Source of the DNA: Streptococcus sp. oral taxon 056 str. F0418
GTDB lineage: Bacteria; Bacillota; Bacilli; Lactobacillales; Streptococcaceae
Assembly: GCF_000220065.1 (NCBI RefSeq)
Contig: NZ_AFQU01000001.1
Coordinates: 310,001-374,000, forward strand
Reading direction: 5' to 3'
DNA: 64,000 nucleotides
Below the pieces are notes generated by a model. It saw nothing but the letters and a program-made list of their open reading frames with translations. It was not told the origin of the DNA and did not search any database. Made by a program: the position numbers and the translations under genes. Below are positions 54,214 through 62,502 of this stretch, piece after piece (position 1 is the stretch's first letter; every line of letters begins with the position of its first letter).

Positions 54214-55659
54214 TTAATCATCATCGTCATCCTTATCATCATCGTCGTCTTTATCGTCATCATCTCGAGAAGATGAAGTCTGACTCTTACTTGGTGATGG
54301 AATTGTTGTGGCATTTGAATTACTACCAGGTCTTGTCACAGCTGGCTGCTTCGTATCTGTTGAAGTATGATTTGAACTTGGGACTTCTTTCTCAACTGTC
54401 ACAGTCTTTTCGACAACAGTATGTTGTTTAGATTTTAAAACTTTTCCATTCTTTGCATTGATTAGAACCTCATGGGCAGTTTGACCGTGAGAAAAATAGA
54501 TTTGGTAATTGTCCTTATCTCGAACAATCTTTAAATCTTTAATATCTTTTTGGCCAAGACCTAAATCTTTCAAGGCGACAGCCAAAGCCTGATCTTGACT
54601 AAATTCTTTGGATACTTTTTTGCTGGTTACTTTCTGTGTTTGTTGAACATTAATTGCAGGAGTTTCAATCGCAAAGACCGAGCTAGTCAAAAGCAAGAGA
54701 ACTGAGACGGCTACTACAAGAACTGTAGACAATAACTTCTTAGGTAGACGACTATCCATAATGCTGATAATCCGTCTCTTTAGATTAAATTTTTCAGAGT
54801 AAAAGCAGGTCGTCAGAGCAATCGGCGTCTTTTTACTGCGATCAATCATGGTTAAAATGGTTTCTCCATAAAAAGTCCGGTAGTGCATGTCCTGATCATT
54901 TAAGACATCATAATCACAATACATTTCTCCTACTTCTTGAGTTTCTCGACATGCTAGACGGACTATTGGATTAAACCAATGAAGGCTTTTAACAAGAATC
55001 GCCAAAAGATTAACCAAAACATCATAGTGTTTGTAGTGCGTCAGTTTATGCCTGAAAACCAGTTGTAGCTCTTCTTCGGTGTAGTCTGACTCTGGTAATA
55101 CAATCAATATATCTCTGAAGCCAATCAGCATAGGACTTTGTGACATCGGATAGTGAAGCAGGCGAACCTTGTTTTTAATCCCCATCTCTTCTTGGATCTT
55201 TTGTAATTGAACCAGAGCATCTTTATCTTCAACAGGAGTCTCCCATCGTTTTAGCATCTTTCTAAAAAGAATATAGGAATAAGCATATCGAGCAATGCTA
55301 AAGATAAAGCCTAGCACCCATATAGCAACAAGAATCTCGAACCAAGGCAAGTTTAGGAAACTTTGCCACAGATCGGGCTGAATCGTTTTTTCAGTAACTT
55401 GAGAAGCAGCTTGTGCTGTCCCAGAAGGAACTTGTGTAGCCACTGTATTGATAGTCGATCCAGCATTCATCCGAATCAAACCTGAACCAAACTGAGGGCG
55501 GAATGGGAAGAGAAAACTCAGCAAAACCAAAAACCAAATGACATATTTTGCTCTGGCTGAAACTCTCGTCTTAAAAAACGTAAAAAATAAACTAAGTAAG
55601 ATCACTAAAATCGAGGTAGTAACACTGGTTAACAAAAAAGATAAAAGGAATTGCTTCAT
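54214..55659 (-). CDS. BlaR1/MecR1-like M56 membrane protein with PepSY domain and poly-Asp tail
   Basis: A 481-residue membrane protein. Membrane segments at about residues 1-30, 38-56, 104-127 and 311-332 surround an M56 cytoplasmic metallopeptidase domain (about 150-290). The zinc motif reads HKLTH (His204, Lys205, His208) where the family has HExxH; the distal Glu-x-x-Cys-Asp (EMYCDYD) is present. The extracellular C-terminus has no penicillin-binding domain; it holds a PepSY-like region (about 345-400), a Ser/Thr linker and an acidic tail of about 17 Asp/Lys residues. It follows the BlaI-like gene by 14 bp. It is probably a sensor for a signal other than beta-lactams. Confidence 0.87.
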   Translation of the reverse strand: MKQFLLSFLLTSVTTSILVILLSLFFTFFKTRVSARAKYVIWFLVLLSFLFPFRPQFGSGLIRMNAGSTINTVATQVPSGTAQAASQVTEKTIQPDLWQSFLNLPWFEILVAIWVLGFIFSIARYAYSYILFRKMLKRWETPVEDKDALVQLQKIQEEMGIKNKVRLLHYPMSQSPMLIGFRDILIVLPESDYTEEELQLVFRHKLTHYKHYDVLVNLLAILVKSLHWFNPIVRLACRETQEVGEMYCDYDVLNDQDMHYRTFYGETILTMIDRSKKTPIALTTCFYSEKFNLKRRIISIMDSRLPKKLLSTVLVVAVSVLLLLTSSVFAIETPAINVQQTQKVTSKKVSKEFSQDQALAVALKDLGLGQKDIKDLKIVRDKDNYQIYFSHGQTAHEVLINAKNGKVLKSKQHTVVEKTVTVEKEVPSSNHTSTDTKQPAVTRPGSNSNATTIPSPSKSQTSSSRDDDDKDDDDDKDDDDD

Positions 55660-55673
55660 GGTGATAACTCCAC

Positions 55674-56051
55674 TTATTTATTCTGATCAAGTAAACTCCT
55701 CAACTCGTCTAATTCATTGTCAGACAAAGAATTGGATGAAAAGAGAGTTTTAACAAGGCCACCCATGGAATGACCACTATAACGCTTTAGAAAATCTGAA
55801 GTTTCTACTTCTAGGTATTCATCTTCTGAGATAATGGCCGTATACTGCCTTTCACGTCCCTTACGGACACTTTCTAAAAAGCCTTTTTCCGTTAAGCGAG
55901 CTAAGACTGTCAATAAGGTCTGTGGTTTCCAATGGTTATCTTCCCCTAGTTTTTTCATAATTTGGGCAGATGTTGTTGGGTTTGGCAATTGCCAAATTAT
56001 TTTTAAAATAGTAAATTCTCCGTCAGGCAAACGTTTAATAGATGTTTTCAT
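55674..56051 (-). CDS. BlaI/MecI/CopY family transcriptional repressor
   Basis: A 125-residue winged-helix protein. The DNA-binding part is LPDGEFTILKIIWQLPNPTTSAQIMKKLGEDNHWKPQTLLTVLARLTEKGFL and the C-terminal helices (SGHSMGGLVKTLFSSNSLSDNELDELRSLL) form the dimer and the usual cleavage-linker region. It is first in the operon with the M56 gene. Its own promoter carries a TACA-N2-TGT site (56092-56103), as does the VTC operon, so autoregulation and control of VTC-DUF4956 are expected. Confidence 0.92.
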   Translation of the reverse strand: MKTSIKRLPDGEFTILKIIWQLPNPTTSAQIMKKLGEDNHWKPQTLLTVLARLTEKGFLESVRKGRERQYTAIISEDEYLEVETSDFLKRYSGHSMGGLVKTLFSSNSLSDNELDELRSLLDQNK

Positions 56052-56075
56052 AGTCTTTCCGTCTTTCTATGTAAT

Positions 56076-56120
56076 ATTCTCACTTTTTATTCTACACTTG
56101 TCTAATTGAAAAGTCAATCC
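56076..56120 (-). promoter_or_regulatory. Promoter of the BlaI-like gene with operator
   Basis: On the minus strand, TTGACT and TAGAAT are spaced 17 bp, and the operator-like CTACACTTGTCT (plus strand 56092-56103) overlaps the -10 exactly as in the VTC promoter. Confidence 0.65.
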
Positions 56121-56127
56121 TTATTTA

Positions 56128-56307
56128 AAAAAGAGAGTGGGACAGAAATCGGTAATTCGTTAGAATTCGATTTCGTCGTCCCACCTCCGCATAGTTGAGT
56201 AGGGCTGTAAAAGCTGATGAAATCAGCGTAGTAGAGTCCACTCAACTACTGCGTCTTGCTCGACAATCCAAAGACGATTGAGAGGCTAGGACTTTTGTCC
56301 CAGCCTC
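56128..56307 (+). repeat. 180-bp structured repeat, family A, copy 4
   Basis: Same length and hairpin layout as the other three. Its GTCCCAGCCTC end abuts the stop codon of the DUF1304 gene at 56311, leaving 3 bp, which supports a terminator role. Confidence 0.9.
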
Positions 56308-56310
56308 TAT

Positions 56311-56667
56311 TTAGAAAAATAAACTTAATAAGGTCAGTATAGCCAACCCTCCCTGCTTAAGCAAGATTTTCGGATCACTAGTCAATGCTCCATAGGCCGC
56401 TACTAAGATGATATAGGCCATAAAGATTCCCAGCCAAACCGGACTAGGCTGCACAAAGGTCGCAATCAAAACCAAGACAGCAATCAAACCATTATAGACT
56501 CCTTGATTTTTAAATAGTGTGTTAACTGATTCTTTCTCAAGCTCCTCCTGAGTCATGTTAAAGACTCGAGCTGTTGTTTTTGAAGCTGTTGCAAAGGTCT
56601 CCAAATACATGATATAAAAAAATTCTAGAGCAACTAGACTTGCCAAAAAACTAGTAAAAATAGACAT
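56311..56667 (-). CDS. DUF1304 membrane protein
   Basis: A 118-residue protein with four hydrophobic segments: MSIFTSFLASLVALEFFYIMYLE, then FKNQGVYNGLIAVLVLIATF, GIFMAYIILVAAYGALT and LLKQGGLAILTLLSLFF, fitting DUF1304. The role is unknown. ATG 56667 has GGAGG upstream; a start 14 codons earlier is unlikely. It stands alone. Confidence 0.83.
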   Translation of the reverse strand: MSIFTSFLASLVALEFFYIMYLETFATASKTTARVFNMTQEELEKESVNTLFKNQGVYNGLIAVLVLIATFVQPSPVWLGIFMAYIILVAAYGALTSDPKILLKQGGLAILTLLSLFF

Positions 56668-56856
56668 CTTGTCCTCCTTCTTTAATCTGACTGAATTAGT
56701 ATAACACAAACATTATCATAGTAGATAAAGCATGCTCAAAATTTATACATATCACTTTTAAATGTCAAATAAAGAGCATAAATAAAATAGGCGTAGCAGA
56801 AATCAGCAATTTCTGACTAGATGTGGTAAAATTTCTTTGAAAAATGGAGGTAAATT

Positions 56857-58173
56857 ATGTTAACTTATGATTTGATTGTTATCGGCTTTGGTAAGGCTGG
56901 TAAAACTTTGGCAGCTAAAATGGCAACCCAAGGAAAAAAAGTTGCCTTGATTGAGCGAAGCAAGGCTATGTACGGGGGAACCTGTATCAATATCGCCTGC
57001 ATCCCAACCAAAACTCTCTTAGTCGCAGCTGAAAAAGGTCTAGCTTTTGACCAAGTCATGGCTGAAAAAAATGCTGTAACTAGTCGTCTAAATAGTAAGA
57101 ACTATGCAGGAGTTAGCGGGGCTGGTGTTGACATCATCGATGCAGAAGCTCATTTCCTTTCCAACAAAGTCATCGAGATTGTAGCTGGAGATGAGAAAGA
57201 GGAACTGACTGCTGAGACTATTGTCATCAATACCGGTGCTATTTCCAATGTCCTGCCAATTCCAGGACTGACTGACACTAAGAATGTTTACGATTCAACA
57301 GGCATCCAAAACCTGAAAGAACTTCCTAAACGCTTGGGAGTTCTGGGCGGCGGTAACATCGGCCTAGAATTTGCAGGACTTTACAACAAAATGGGCAGTC
57401 AAGTGACTGTACTGGATGCTGCCCCTGTCTTTCTCCCTCGAGTAGAGCCTTCTATCGCTGCTCTGGCTAAGCAATACATGGAAGAAGACGGAATCCAGCT
57501 CTTACAAAATGTTCGTACCACACAGGTTAAAAATGATGGCGACGAAGTTGTGGTTGTGACAGAATCTGGAGAATTTCGCTTTGACGCCCTGCTCTATGCA
57601 ACTGGTCGCAAACCAAATGTTGAACCACTACACTTGGAAAATACTGACATTGAGCTGACAGAACGCGGAGCTATCAAGGTTGATAAGCATTTGGAAACAT
57701 CTGTACCTGGTGTATTTGCAGCGGGCGATGTCAATGGTGGTCTGCAGTTCACTTACATCTCACTGGATGACTTCCGTATCCTTTATAGCTATCTGGCTGG
57801 CGACGGCAGCTACACACTAGAAGACCGTAAAAATGTCCCTACTAGCATGTTTATCACACCTCCTTTGGCTCAAATCGGATTGACTGAAAAGGAAGCCAAA
57901 GAGCAAGGACTGCCGATTGCAGTTAAGGAGATTCCAGTCGCAGCAATGCCTCGTGGACATGTCAATGCTGACTTACGCGGTGCTTTCAAAGCTGTTGTCA
58001 ATACAGAGACTAAGGAAATCGTCGGAGCAACTATCTTCTCAGCTGGAGCTCAAGAAATTATTAATATCCTGACTGTAGCCATGGATAATAAGATTCCTTA
58101 CACTTACTTTAGCAAGCAAATCTTCACCCACCCAACGCTGGCTGAAAACCTCAATGATTTATTTGCTATCTAA
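56857..58173 (+). CDS. har: Pyridine nucleotide-disulfide oxidoreductase, probable hypothiocyanite reductase
   Basis: A 438-residue flavoprotein of the RclA/Har type. The FAD-binding GFGKAGKTLAAKMA, the redox pair in GGTCINIACIPTK (Cys-x4-Cys) and a NAD(P)-binding GGGNIGLEFAGLYNKMG are intact, with the dimerisation domain at the C-terminus. Streptococcal relatives reduce hypothiocyanous acid made by lactoperoxidase in saliva. The assignment to Har is from general resemblance; other disulfide reductases remain possible. GGAGG precedes the ATG. Confidence 0.75.
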   Translation: MLTYDLIVIGFGKAGKTLAAKMATQGKKVALIERSKAMYGGTCINIACIPTKTLLVAAEKGLAFDQVMAEKNAVTSRLNSKNYAGVSGAGVDIIDAEAHFLSNKVIEIVAGDEKEELTAETIVINTGAISNVLPIPGLTDTKNVYDSTGIQNLKELPKRLGVLGGGNIGLEFAGLYNKMGSQVTVLDAAPVFLPRVEPSIAALAKQYMEEDGIQLLQNVRTTQVKNDGDEVVVVTESGEFRFDALLYATGRKPNVEPLHLENTDIELTERGAIKVDKHLETSVPGVFAAGDVNGGLQFTYISLDDFRILYSYLAGDGSYTLEDRKNVPTSMFITPPLAQIGLTEKEAKEQGLPIAVKEIPVAAMPRGHVNADLRGAFKAVVNTETKEIVGATIFSAGAQEIINILTVAMDNKIPYTYFSKQIFTHPTLAENLNDLFAI

Positions 58174-58198
58174 TTTGAAGCCCCTAGTGGGGCTTTTA
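58174..58198 (+). terminator. Terminator of the disulfide reductase gene
   Basis: AAGCCCC and GGGGCTT arms with a TAGT loop are followed by TTAATATT, right after the stop codon. Confidence 0.75.
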
Positions 58199-58284
58199 AT
58201 ATTACGTAAACAAATTCACTTACATTTCACCCGCTTTTTATGGTACAATAATGCTAGTTTATTTTAAAAAGATTGAGGAAAATT

Positions 58285-59253
58285 ATGTCTGAACTGTATG
58301 ATATTACGATTGTCGGCGGCGGTCCGGTTGGTCTCTTCGCTGCATTTTACGCTCATTTGCGCCAAGCCAAGGTTAAAATCATTGATTCTCTGCCACAGCT
58401 AGGTGGTCAGCCAGCCATTCTCTATCCAGAGAAGAAAATTTTAGATGTCCCTGGCTTTACCAATCTAAGTGGCGAAGAGCTGACACAGCGTCTGATGGAG
58501 CAACTGGAAACTTTCCAGACTGAGATTTGCCTCAATGAAACAGTGCTAGATATCGTCAAAGGTGAAGAAGGATTCACTATTACGACTTCTAAAGCGAAGC
58601 ATCAGACCAAAACCATTATCATCGCCATGGGAGGTGGTGCCTTCAAACCGAGAGCTTTGGAATTAGACGATGCTGAAAGCTACAGCAACCTTCACTATCA
58701 CGTTTCAAACATCAACCAGTACGCTGGCAAAAAGGTGGTTGTTCTGGGCGGTGGCGACTCAGCTGTTGACTGGGCGCTAGCTTTTGAAAAAATCGCAGAA
58801 ACCAGCCTGGTTCACCGTCGGGATAACTTCCGAGCTTTGGAGCATAGTGTGGAAGAACTCAAGGCTTCTAGTGTTGACATAAAGACACCATTTGTACCTA
58901 GCCGACTAATCGGTGAAAATGGCAAGATAACCCACCTTGAAATCAGCCAAATCAAGGGAGAGGAAAGTCAGCTGCTGCCTCTGGATCATCTATTTGTCAA
59001 CTACGGTTTTAAATCCTCTGTCGGCAATCTCAAAGATTGGGGCTTGGAGCTCAACCGTCACAAAATCTTGGTCAATAGCAAGCAAGAAACCTCTGTGCCA
59101 GGTATCTATGCAGCTGGAGATTGCTGTAGTTACGAAGGTAAGATCGACTTAATTGCGACTGGACTTGGGGAAGCTCCTACTGCTGTCAACAATGCCATTA
59201 ACCATATCTATCCTGAGCAAAAAGTCCAACCTAAACATTCTACAAGCTTATAA
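58285..59253 (+). CDS. Ferredoxin/flavodoxin-NADP reductase (TrxB-like type)
   Basis: A 322-residue flavoenzyme of the YumC family. It has FAD-binding GGGPVGLFAAFYAHLRQAKV and NADPH-binding GGGDSAVDWALAFEKI but no CxxC, which separates it from thioredoxin reductase. It transfers electrons between NADPH and ferredoxin or flavodoxin (the flavodoxin at 14690 is a candidate). ATG 58285 follows GAGGAAAAT, not the longer frame. Confidence 0.9.
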   Translation: MSELYDITIVGGGPVGLFAAFYAHLRQAKVKIIDSLPQLGGQPAILYPEKKILDVPGFTNLSGEELTQRLMEQLETFQTEICLNETVLDIVKGEEGFTITTSKAKHQTKTIIIAMGGGAFKPRALELDDAESYSNLHYHVSNINQYAGKKVVVLGGGDSAVDWALAFEKIAETSLVHRRDNFRALEHSVEELKASSVDIKTPFVPSRLIGENGKITHLEISQIKGEESQLLPLDHLFVNYGFKSSVGNLKDWGLELNRHKILVNSKQETSVPGIYAAGDCCSYEGKIDLIATGLGEAPTAVNNAINHIYPEQKVQPKHSTSL

Positions 59254-59266
59254 TAAAAAATATTCA

Positions 59267-59294
59267 GGGTTGAGGCAAAGCGCTCTCAACCTTG
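59267..59294 (+). terminator. Terminator of the ferredoxin-NADP reductase gene
   Basis: GGTTGAG and CTCAACC arms with a GCAAAGCGCT loop are followed by TTGATTT. A promoter for the next gene starts only nine bases later. Confidence 0.6.
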
Positions 59295-59302
59295 ATTTAC
59301 TC

Positions 59303-59633
59303 TTGACTTTCTCATCTTCATTTGCTAAACTGGAGGCAAGAATATTTCGGAGGTACACGGAGACATGAAAAATTAAGTCTATTTTTTAAAGGAAACTTTA
59401 TTTAGTAGATTTTGTCATGTTTCTGCATATCCGCAGGATGTTCGTTTTCGATGCTTTCTAACTTCTATTTGCTTATCTTTAGATTAATCCTGTCGCTCCT
59501 ATGACAGTGTAAGCTGGAAGCCTATGAACGATTAATCCTACTTGAACACTCCTATGTCTGATTTGTGCAATTTCAACAGCTCTGCTAAATAAAGCAGGGC
59601 TGTATTTTGTGTTATCAAACAAAGGAGACATCT
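59303..59633 (+). promoter_or_regulatory. Leader of the ABC-F gene: promoter, 3-codon uORF and terminator-like hairpin
   Basis: TTGACT (59303-59308) and TAAACT (59326-59331) are 17 bp apart. A roughly 295-nt leader follows. A strong CGGAGG precedes ATG-AAA-AAT-TAA at 59365-59376, a uORF of three codons. Just before the ABC-F start, CAGCTCTGCT (59577-59586) pairs with AGCAGGGCTG (59593-59602), then TATTTTG, an intrinsic-terminator shape. A second stem (CTGTC/GACAG) lies near 59490. This resembles antibiotic-induced attenuators upstream of other ABC-F genes. Confidence 0.55.
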
Positions 59634-61160
59634 ATGCTTCAAATAAGAAATCTAACAATCACCCACCTAAAAGACCTGAAAGAGTTAGTCAAAGATTTGT
59701 CACTGACAGTTAATCAAGGAGACAAGGTCGCTATTATTGGTGAAGAGGGCAATGGCAAGTCCACCCTGCTCAAGCTCCTGCTAGACGAGCGACTTGTCAG
59801 CTCCTATGTCAGCTACAGTGGACAGATTGATAAGTTCCATACTGCTGCTGTCTACTTACCCCAGCAGCTGCCTTCAGAGGATGCCCAACTAACCCTCAAT
59901 GACTATTTCTTTGCTGATTTTGAGACCGAACTGGACTATGCCAAGCTCTACCGCTATGCTGGAGAGCTCAACTTTGACAGCCAACGTTTTGCCAGTCAGC
60001 AGCAGCTCTCTAGCCTATCTGGAGGAGAAAAGCTTAAAGTTCAGCTCATCAAGAAACTAGCCAGCGACTGGGACATGCTCTTTCTTGATGAGCCCTCCAA
60101 TGACCTCGATCTTGAAACTCTGACTTGGCTGGAAAACTTTATCAGCCACAGCCAGAGAACGGTCCTTTTCGTCTCTCACGACGAGCACTTTCTCGCTCAA
60201 GCCGCTACTAAGATTGTTCATCTGGAGCGAATCAAAAAGAAGCAGGAAGCTAGAACCAATGTTAAGAGTCTGGACTATGAAAATTACCGCCAGCAGCGTC
60301 AGGAGACCTTTGAAAAACAGGGGCAACTAGCACGGAAAGAGCGGGAAGAACACGCCAAGACCATGGAGAAACACCGACGCGTTAAGCAGAGTGTAGAGCA
60401 TACTTTACGAAACACCCATGACGCTACTGCAGGTCGATTGGTAGCGAAGAAGATGAAAAACGTCCTCTCACAGGGCAAACGATTTGAAAAGGCAGGTGCT
60501 GAAATGACCGAAATCCCGACACAGGAAGATGTCATCAGCCTTCACTTCTCAGACATAGAAGCTCTGCCATTGACCAAAAGAATCCTGAAATTAGAAGGAA
60601 TGAAACTGGAAACAAACGAACGACAACTGGCGAAGAACCTGACTCTGGAAGTCTGCGGCCAGGAAAAAATCGGGCTGATTGGTGCTAATGGTGTAGGCAA
60701 GTCTACTCTGCTTAAGGAAATATGGAAAATCCTGCGTGAGCGGACAGACATGCTAGTAGGCTACATGCCCCAGCATTATGGTGACTTGCTGACTGATGAG
60801 AGCAGTCCTTTAGACTTTCTGGCTCCCTCTGGTGACAAGGCTCAGGAAGAGAAAATCCTGACGCATCTAGCTAGTCTCCAGTTCACTCGCGACGAGGCCC
60901 GCCACCCGATTGAGCAGCTTTCTGGTGGCCAAAAAGCCAAGCTCCTCCTGCTCAAACTAGTCTTAGACCGCCCCAATGTCCTCCTTCTGGACGAGCCAAC
61001 CCGCAACTTCTCTCCCACTTCTCAGCCTCAGGTTCGCCAACTTTTAGCGACCTATCCTGGCGCCATTATCGCTGTCTCCCACGACCGAATCTTTCTCAAA
61101 GAAGTCTGCCAGAAGATTTATCGACTTACGGAGGAGGGATTGGAAGAAGTTGAACTATAA
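59634..61160 (+). CDS. ABC-F family ATP-binding protein
   Basis: A 508-residue protein with two ABC domains and no membrane segments. The first has GEEGNGKST, LSGGEKLK and FLDEPSNDLD; the second GANGVGKST, LSGGQKAKL and LLLDEPTRNFSP, in which the usual TNHLD is replaced by TRNFS as in Lsa/Vga-like resistance proteins. The linker between them is highly charged (about residues 195-290). Such proteins bind ribosomes, protecting them from antibiotics or aiding stalled ones. The native role is unknown. ATG 59634 is chosen over an upstream in-frame start because of AAAGGAG. Confidence 0.85.
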   Translation: MLQIRNLTITHLKDLKELVKDLSLTVNQGDKVAIIGEEGNGKSTLLKLLLDERLVSSYVSYSGQIDKFHTAAVYLPQQLPSEDAQLTLNDYFFADFETELDYAKLYRYAGELNFDSQRFASQQQLSSLSGGEKLKVQLIKKLASDWDMLFLDEPSNDLDLETLTWLENFISHSQRTVLFVSHDEHFLAQAATKIVHLERIKKKQEARTNVKSLDYENYRQQRQETFEKQGQLARKEREEHAKTMEKHRRVKQSVEHTLRNTHDATAGRLVAKKMKNVLSQGKRFEKAGAEMTEIPTQEDVISLHFSDIEALPLTKRILKLEGMKLETNERQLAKNLTLEVCGQEKIGLIGANGVGKSTLLKEIWKILRERTDMLVGYMPQHYGDLLTDESSPLDFLAPSGDKAQEEKILTHLASLQFTRDEARHPIEQLSGGQKAKLLLLKLVLDRPNVLLLDEPTRNFSPTSQPQVRQLLATYPGAIIAVSHDRIFLKEVCQKIYRLTEEGLEEVEL

Positions 61161-61162
61161 GC

Positions 61163-61364
61163 AAAAGAGGCTGGGACAAAAGTCCGACCTCAAATATAAA
61201 AAGCAAACAAAACTAGTTTTCTGGTAATCAGAATTCTGCTTTGTTCGCTTTTCGCATTTAATTATAGATTAGAAGGGCTTAATAATTAAGATTTTTAAAA
61301 ATTGAAATTTTTTTGTCTCAAACTCTTTTTTGTAGCAAAGAGGCTATTGTCCCAGACTCTTTTA
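61163..61364 (+). repeat. Dispersed repeat, family B, copy 1
   Basis: Begins AAAAGAGGCTGGGACAAAAGTC 3 bp after the ABC-F stop. It contains a GCAAACAAA/TTTGTTCGC-type stem and ends in a degenerate GAGGCTATTGTCCCAGACTC hairpin. The interior aligns (inverted) with the copy at 62334. The outer GAG-CTGGGACAAAA is shared with family A. The region 61161-61440 otherwise holds nothing. Confidence 0.7.
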
Positions 61365-61440
61365 CTCTATTATTGAGACTTACCAAAAGAAAAATTAACT
61401 TAACAGGTATTTCTACTGCAACTTTTAACACATTCATTAA

Positions 61441-62169
61441 CTACATTAGAAATAAGAGAAAGGCAATTCGAAACAGAGACAGGGCGAGCAAATGAAGGGG
61501 GTAAAACCAGTAAAATACTTTTCCAATATTGGCCCCTTTTTGACCGTTGTAGAAAGAGGTCACAAGGAGAAACAGAAGACAGGCGGCAGCCAGATCAGCC
61601 AGACCATCATAGGAGAAATTGAAGGCCAAAATTAGGATTTGCACACTGTTCAGTACCAAGACACCGCCAATTTTTCGGAAGATTGGGTCTTTAATCTTTG
61701 CAAAGGCATAGATACCAAAAACTCCTCCCGTCAGTCCGCCGTCAGCGATAATGGACAGAGTAAAACAGAGTAGAATAATTAGAACTTTTCTCCAGGTTGC
61801 TGTTTGCTGATCACTGTAATAAAGAGCACAGAGCCCCAAAAAGAGAGTAACAACCGTATTTTGCATGATAAAGCCAAGACCAGTAACCCAGCCCATCAGA
61901 GAGAAAGGGATGATACTGATAAGAGCCAGCAGCCCCAATCGTCTCATATACTTGCTCACATCATGACTGTGCCGATATCCTTCCGCGATACAAAAGGCAA
62001 AGACTGGAAAAGCCAGGCGGCCTATTATGTGCATACTATTGGCCGGCCAGTTAGGAGAGAGAATATTCATATTGGTAGCCAGTGGAAAAGATACCCAGGC
62101 GATATGGTCAATCAGCATGGCAAGCATAGCAAGCAGTTTCAAACTGCTATTGTCAATTATTTTTTTCAT
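61441..62169 (-). CDS. TraX family protein
   Basis: A 242-residue protein with about seven membrane segments. The motifs NSSLKLLAMLAMLIDHIAWV, IGRLAFPVFAFCIAEGYRHS and FYWFYPLHLLALSLFRI match the TraX family, whose founder acetylates F-pilin; chromosomal streptococcal copies have no proven role. ATG 62169 follows AGGAGGATCC. It is a single gene between two inverted family B repeats. Confidence 0.87.
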   Translation of the reverse strand: MKKIIDNSSLKLLAMLAMLIDHIAWVSFPLATNMNILSPNWPANSMHIIGRLAFPVFAFCIAEGYRHSHDVSKYMRRLGLLALISIIPFSLMGWVTGLGFIMQNTVVTLFLGLCALYYSDQQTATWRKVLIILLCFTLSIIADGGLTGGVFGIYAFAKIKDPIFRKIGGVLVLNSVQILILAFNFSYDGLADLAAACLLFLLVTSFYNGQKGANIGKVFYWFYPLHLLALSLFRIAFLLFLM

Positions 62170-62333
62170 AGGATCCTCCTTTTTCCTTTCCTATGATACA
62201 AGAAAGAGGTTCTTTTTTCCATTTCTTTAGCTTACATTTCTCTCATTTTTCTTACAATTTTGTAAGTTAGAATTTCACCTTTTTACCTCATCGATGAATA
62301 CTTCTGATTTTTTCTTGACAAATAAGACTGAAC

Positions 62334-62497
62334 GAGGCTGGGACAAAAAGATTTTGATTTTAGGAATTCTTTATTATAAATTTTTAAAATCGATAGATTA
62401 GACAAAAAAGTGAACAAGACAGACTTCTGAGTGTCAGATAACTCCGTTTTGTTCGCTTTTTATATTTAAGGTTAGACTTTTGTCCCAGACTCTTTTA
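62334..62497 (-). repeat. Dispersed repeat, family B, copy 2 (inverted relative to copy 1)
   Basis: 164 bp with GAGGCTGGGACAAAA at one end and TGTCCCAGACTCTTTTA at the other, forming about 13-bp inverted termini, and an inner GTGAACAAGA/TTGTTCGC-like stem. It ends 6 bp before the TetR stop, again right behind a stop codon. Confidence 0.75.
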
Positions 62498-62502
62498 TCG
62501 TT

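Noticed and set aside
54214..56051. A beta-lactam resistance locus
   Set aside because: The sensor has no penicillin-binding C-terminal domain and no beta-lactamase or mecA-like gene is present; the nearest target with operators is VTC-DUF4956.
59607..59633. Upstream in-frame start for the ABC-F protein
   Set aside because: AAAGGAG is placed for ATG 59634, and the extra nine residues overlap the leader hairpin region and are not like family N-termini.
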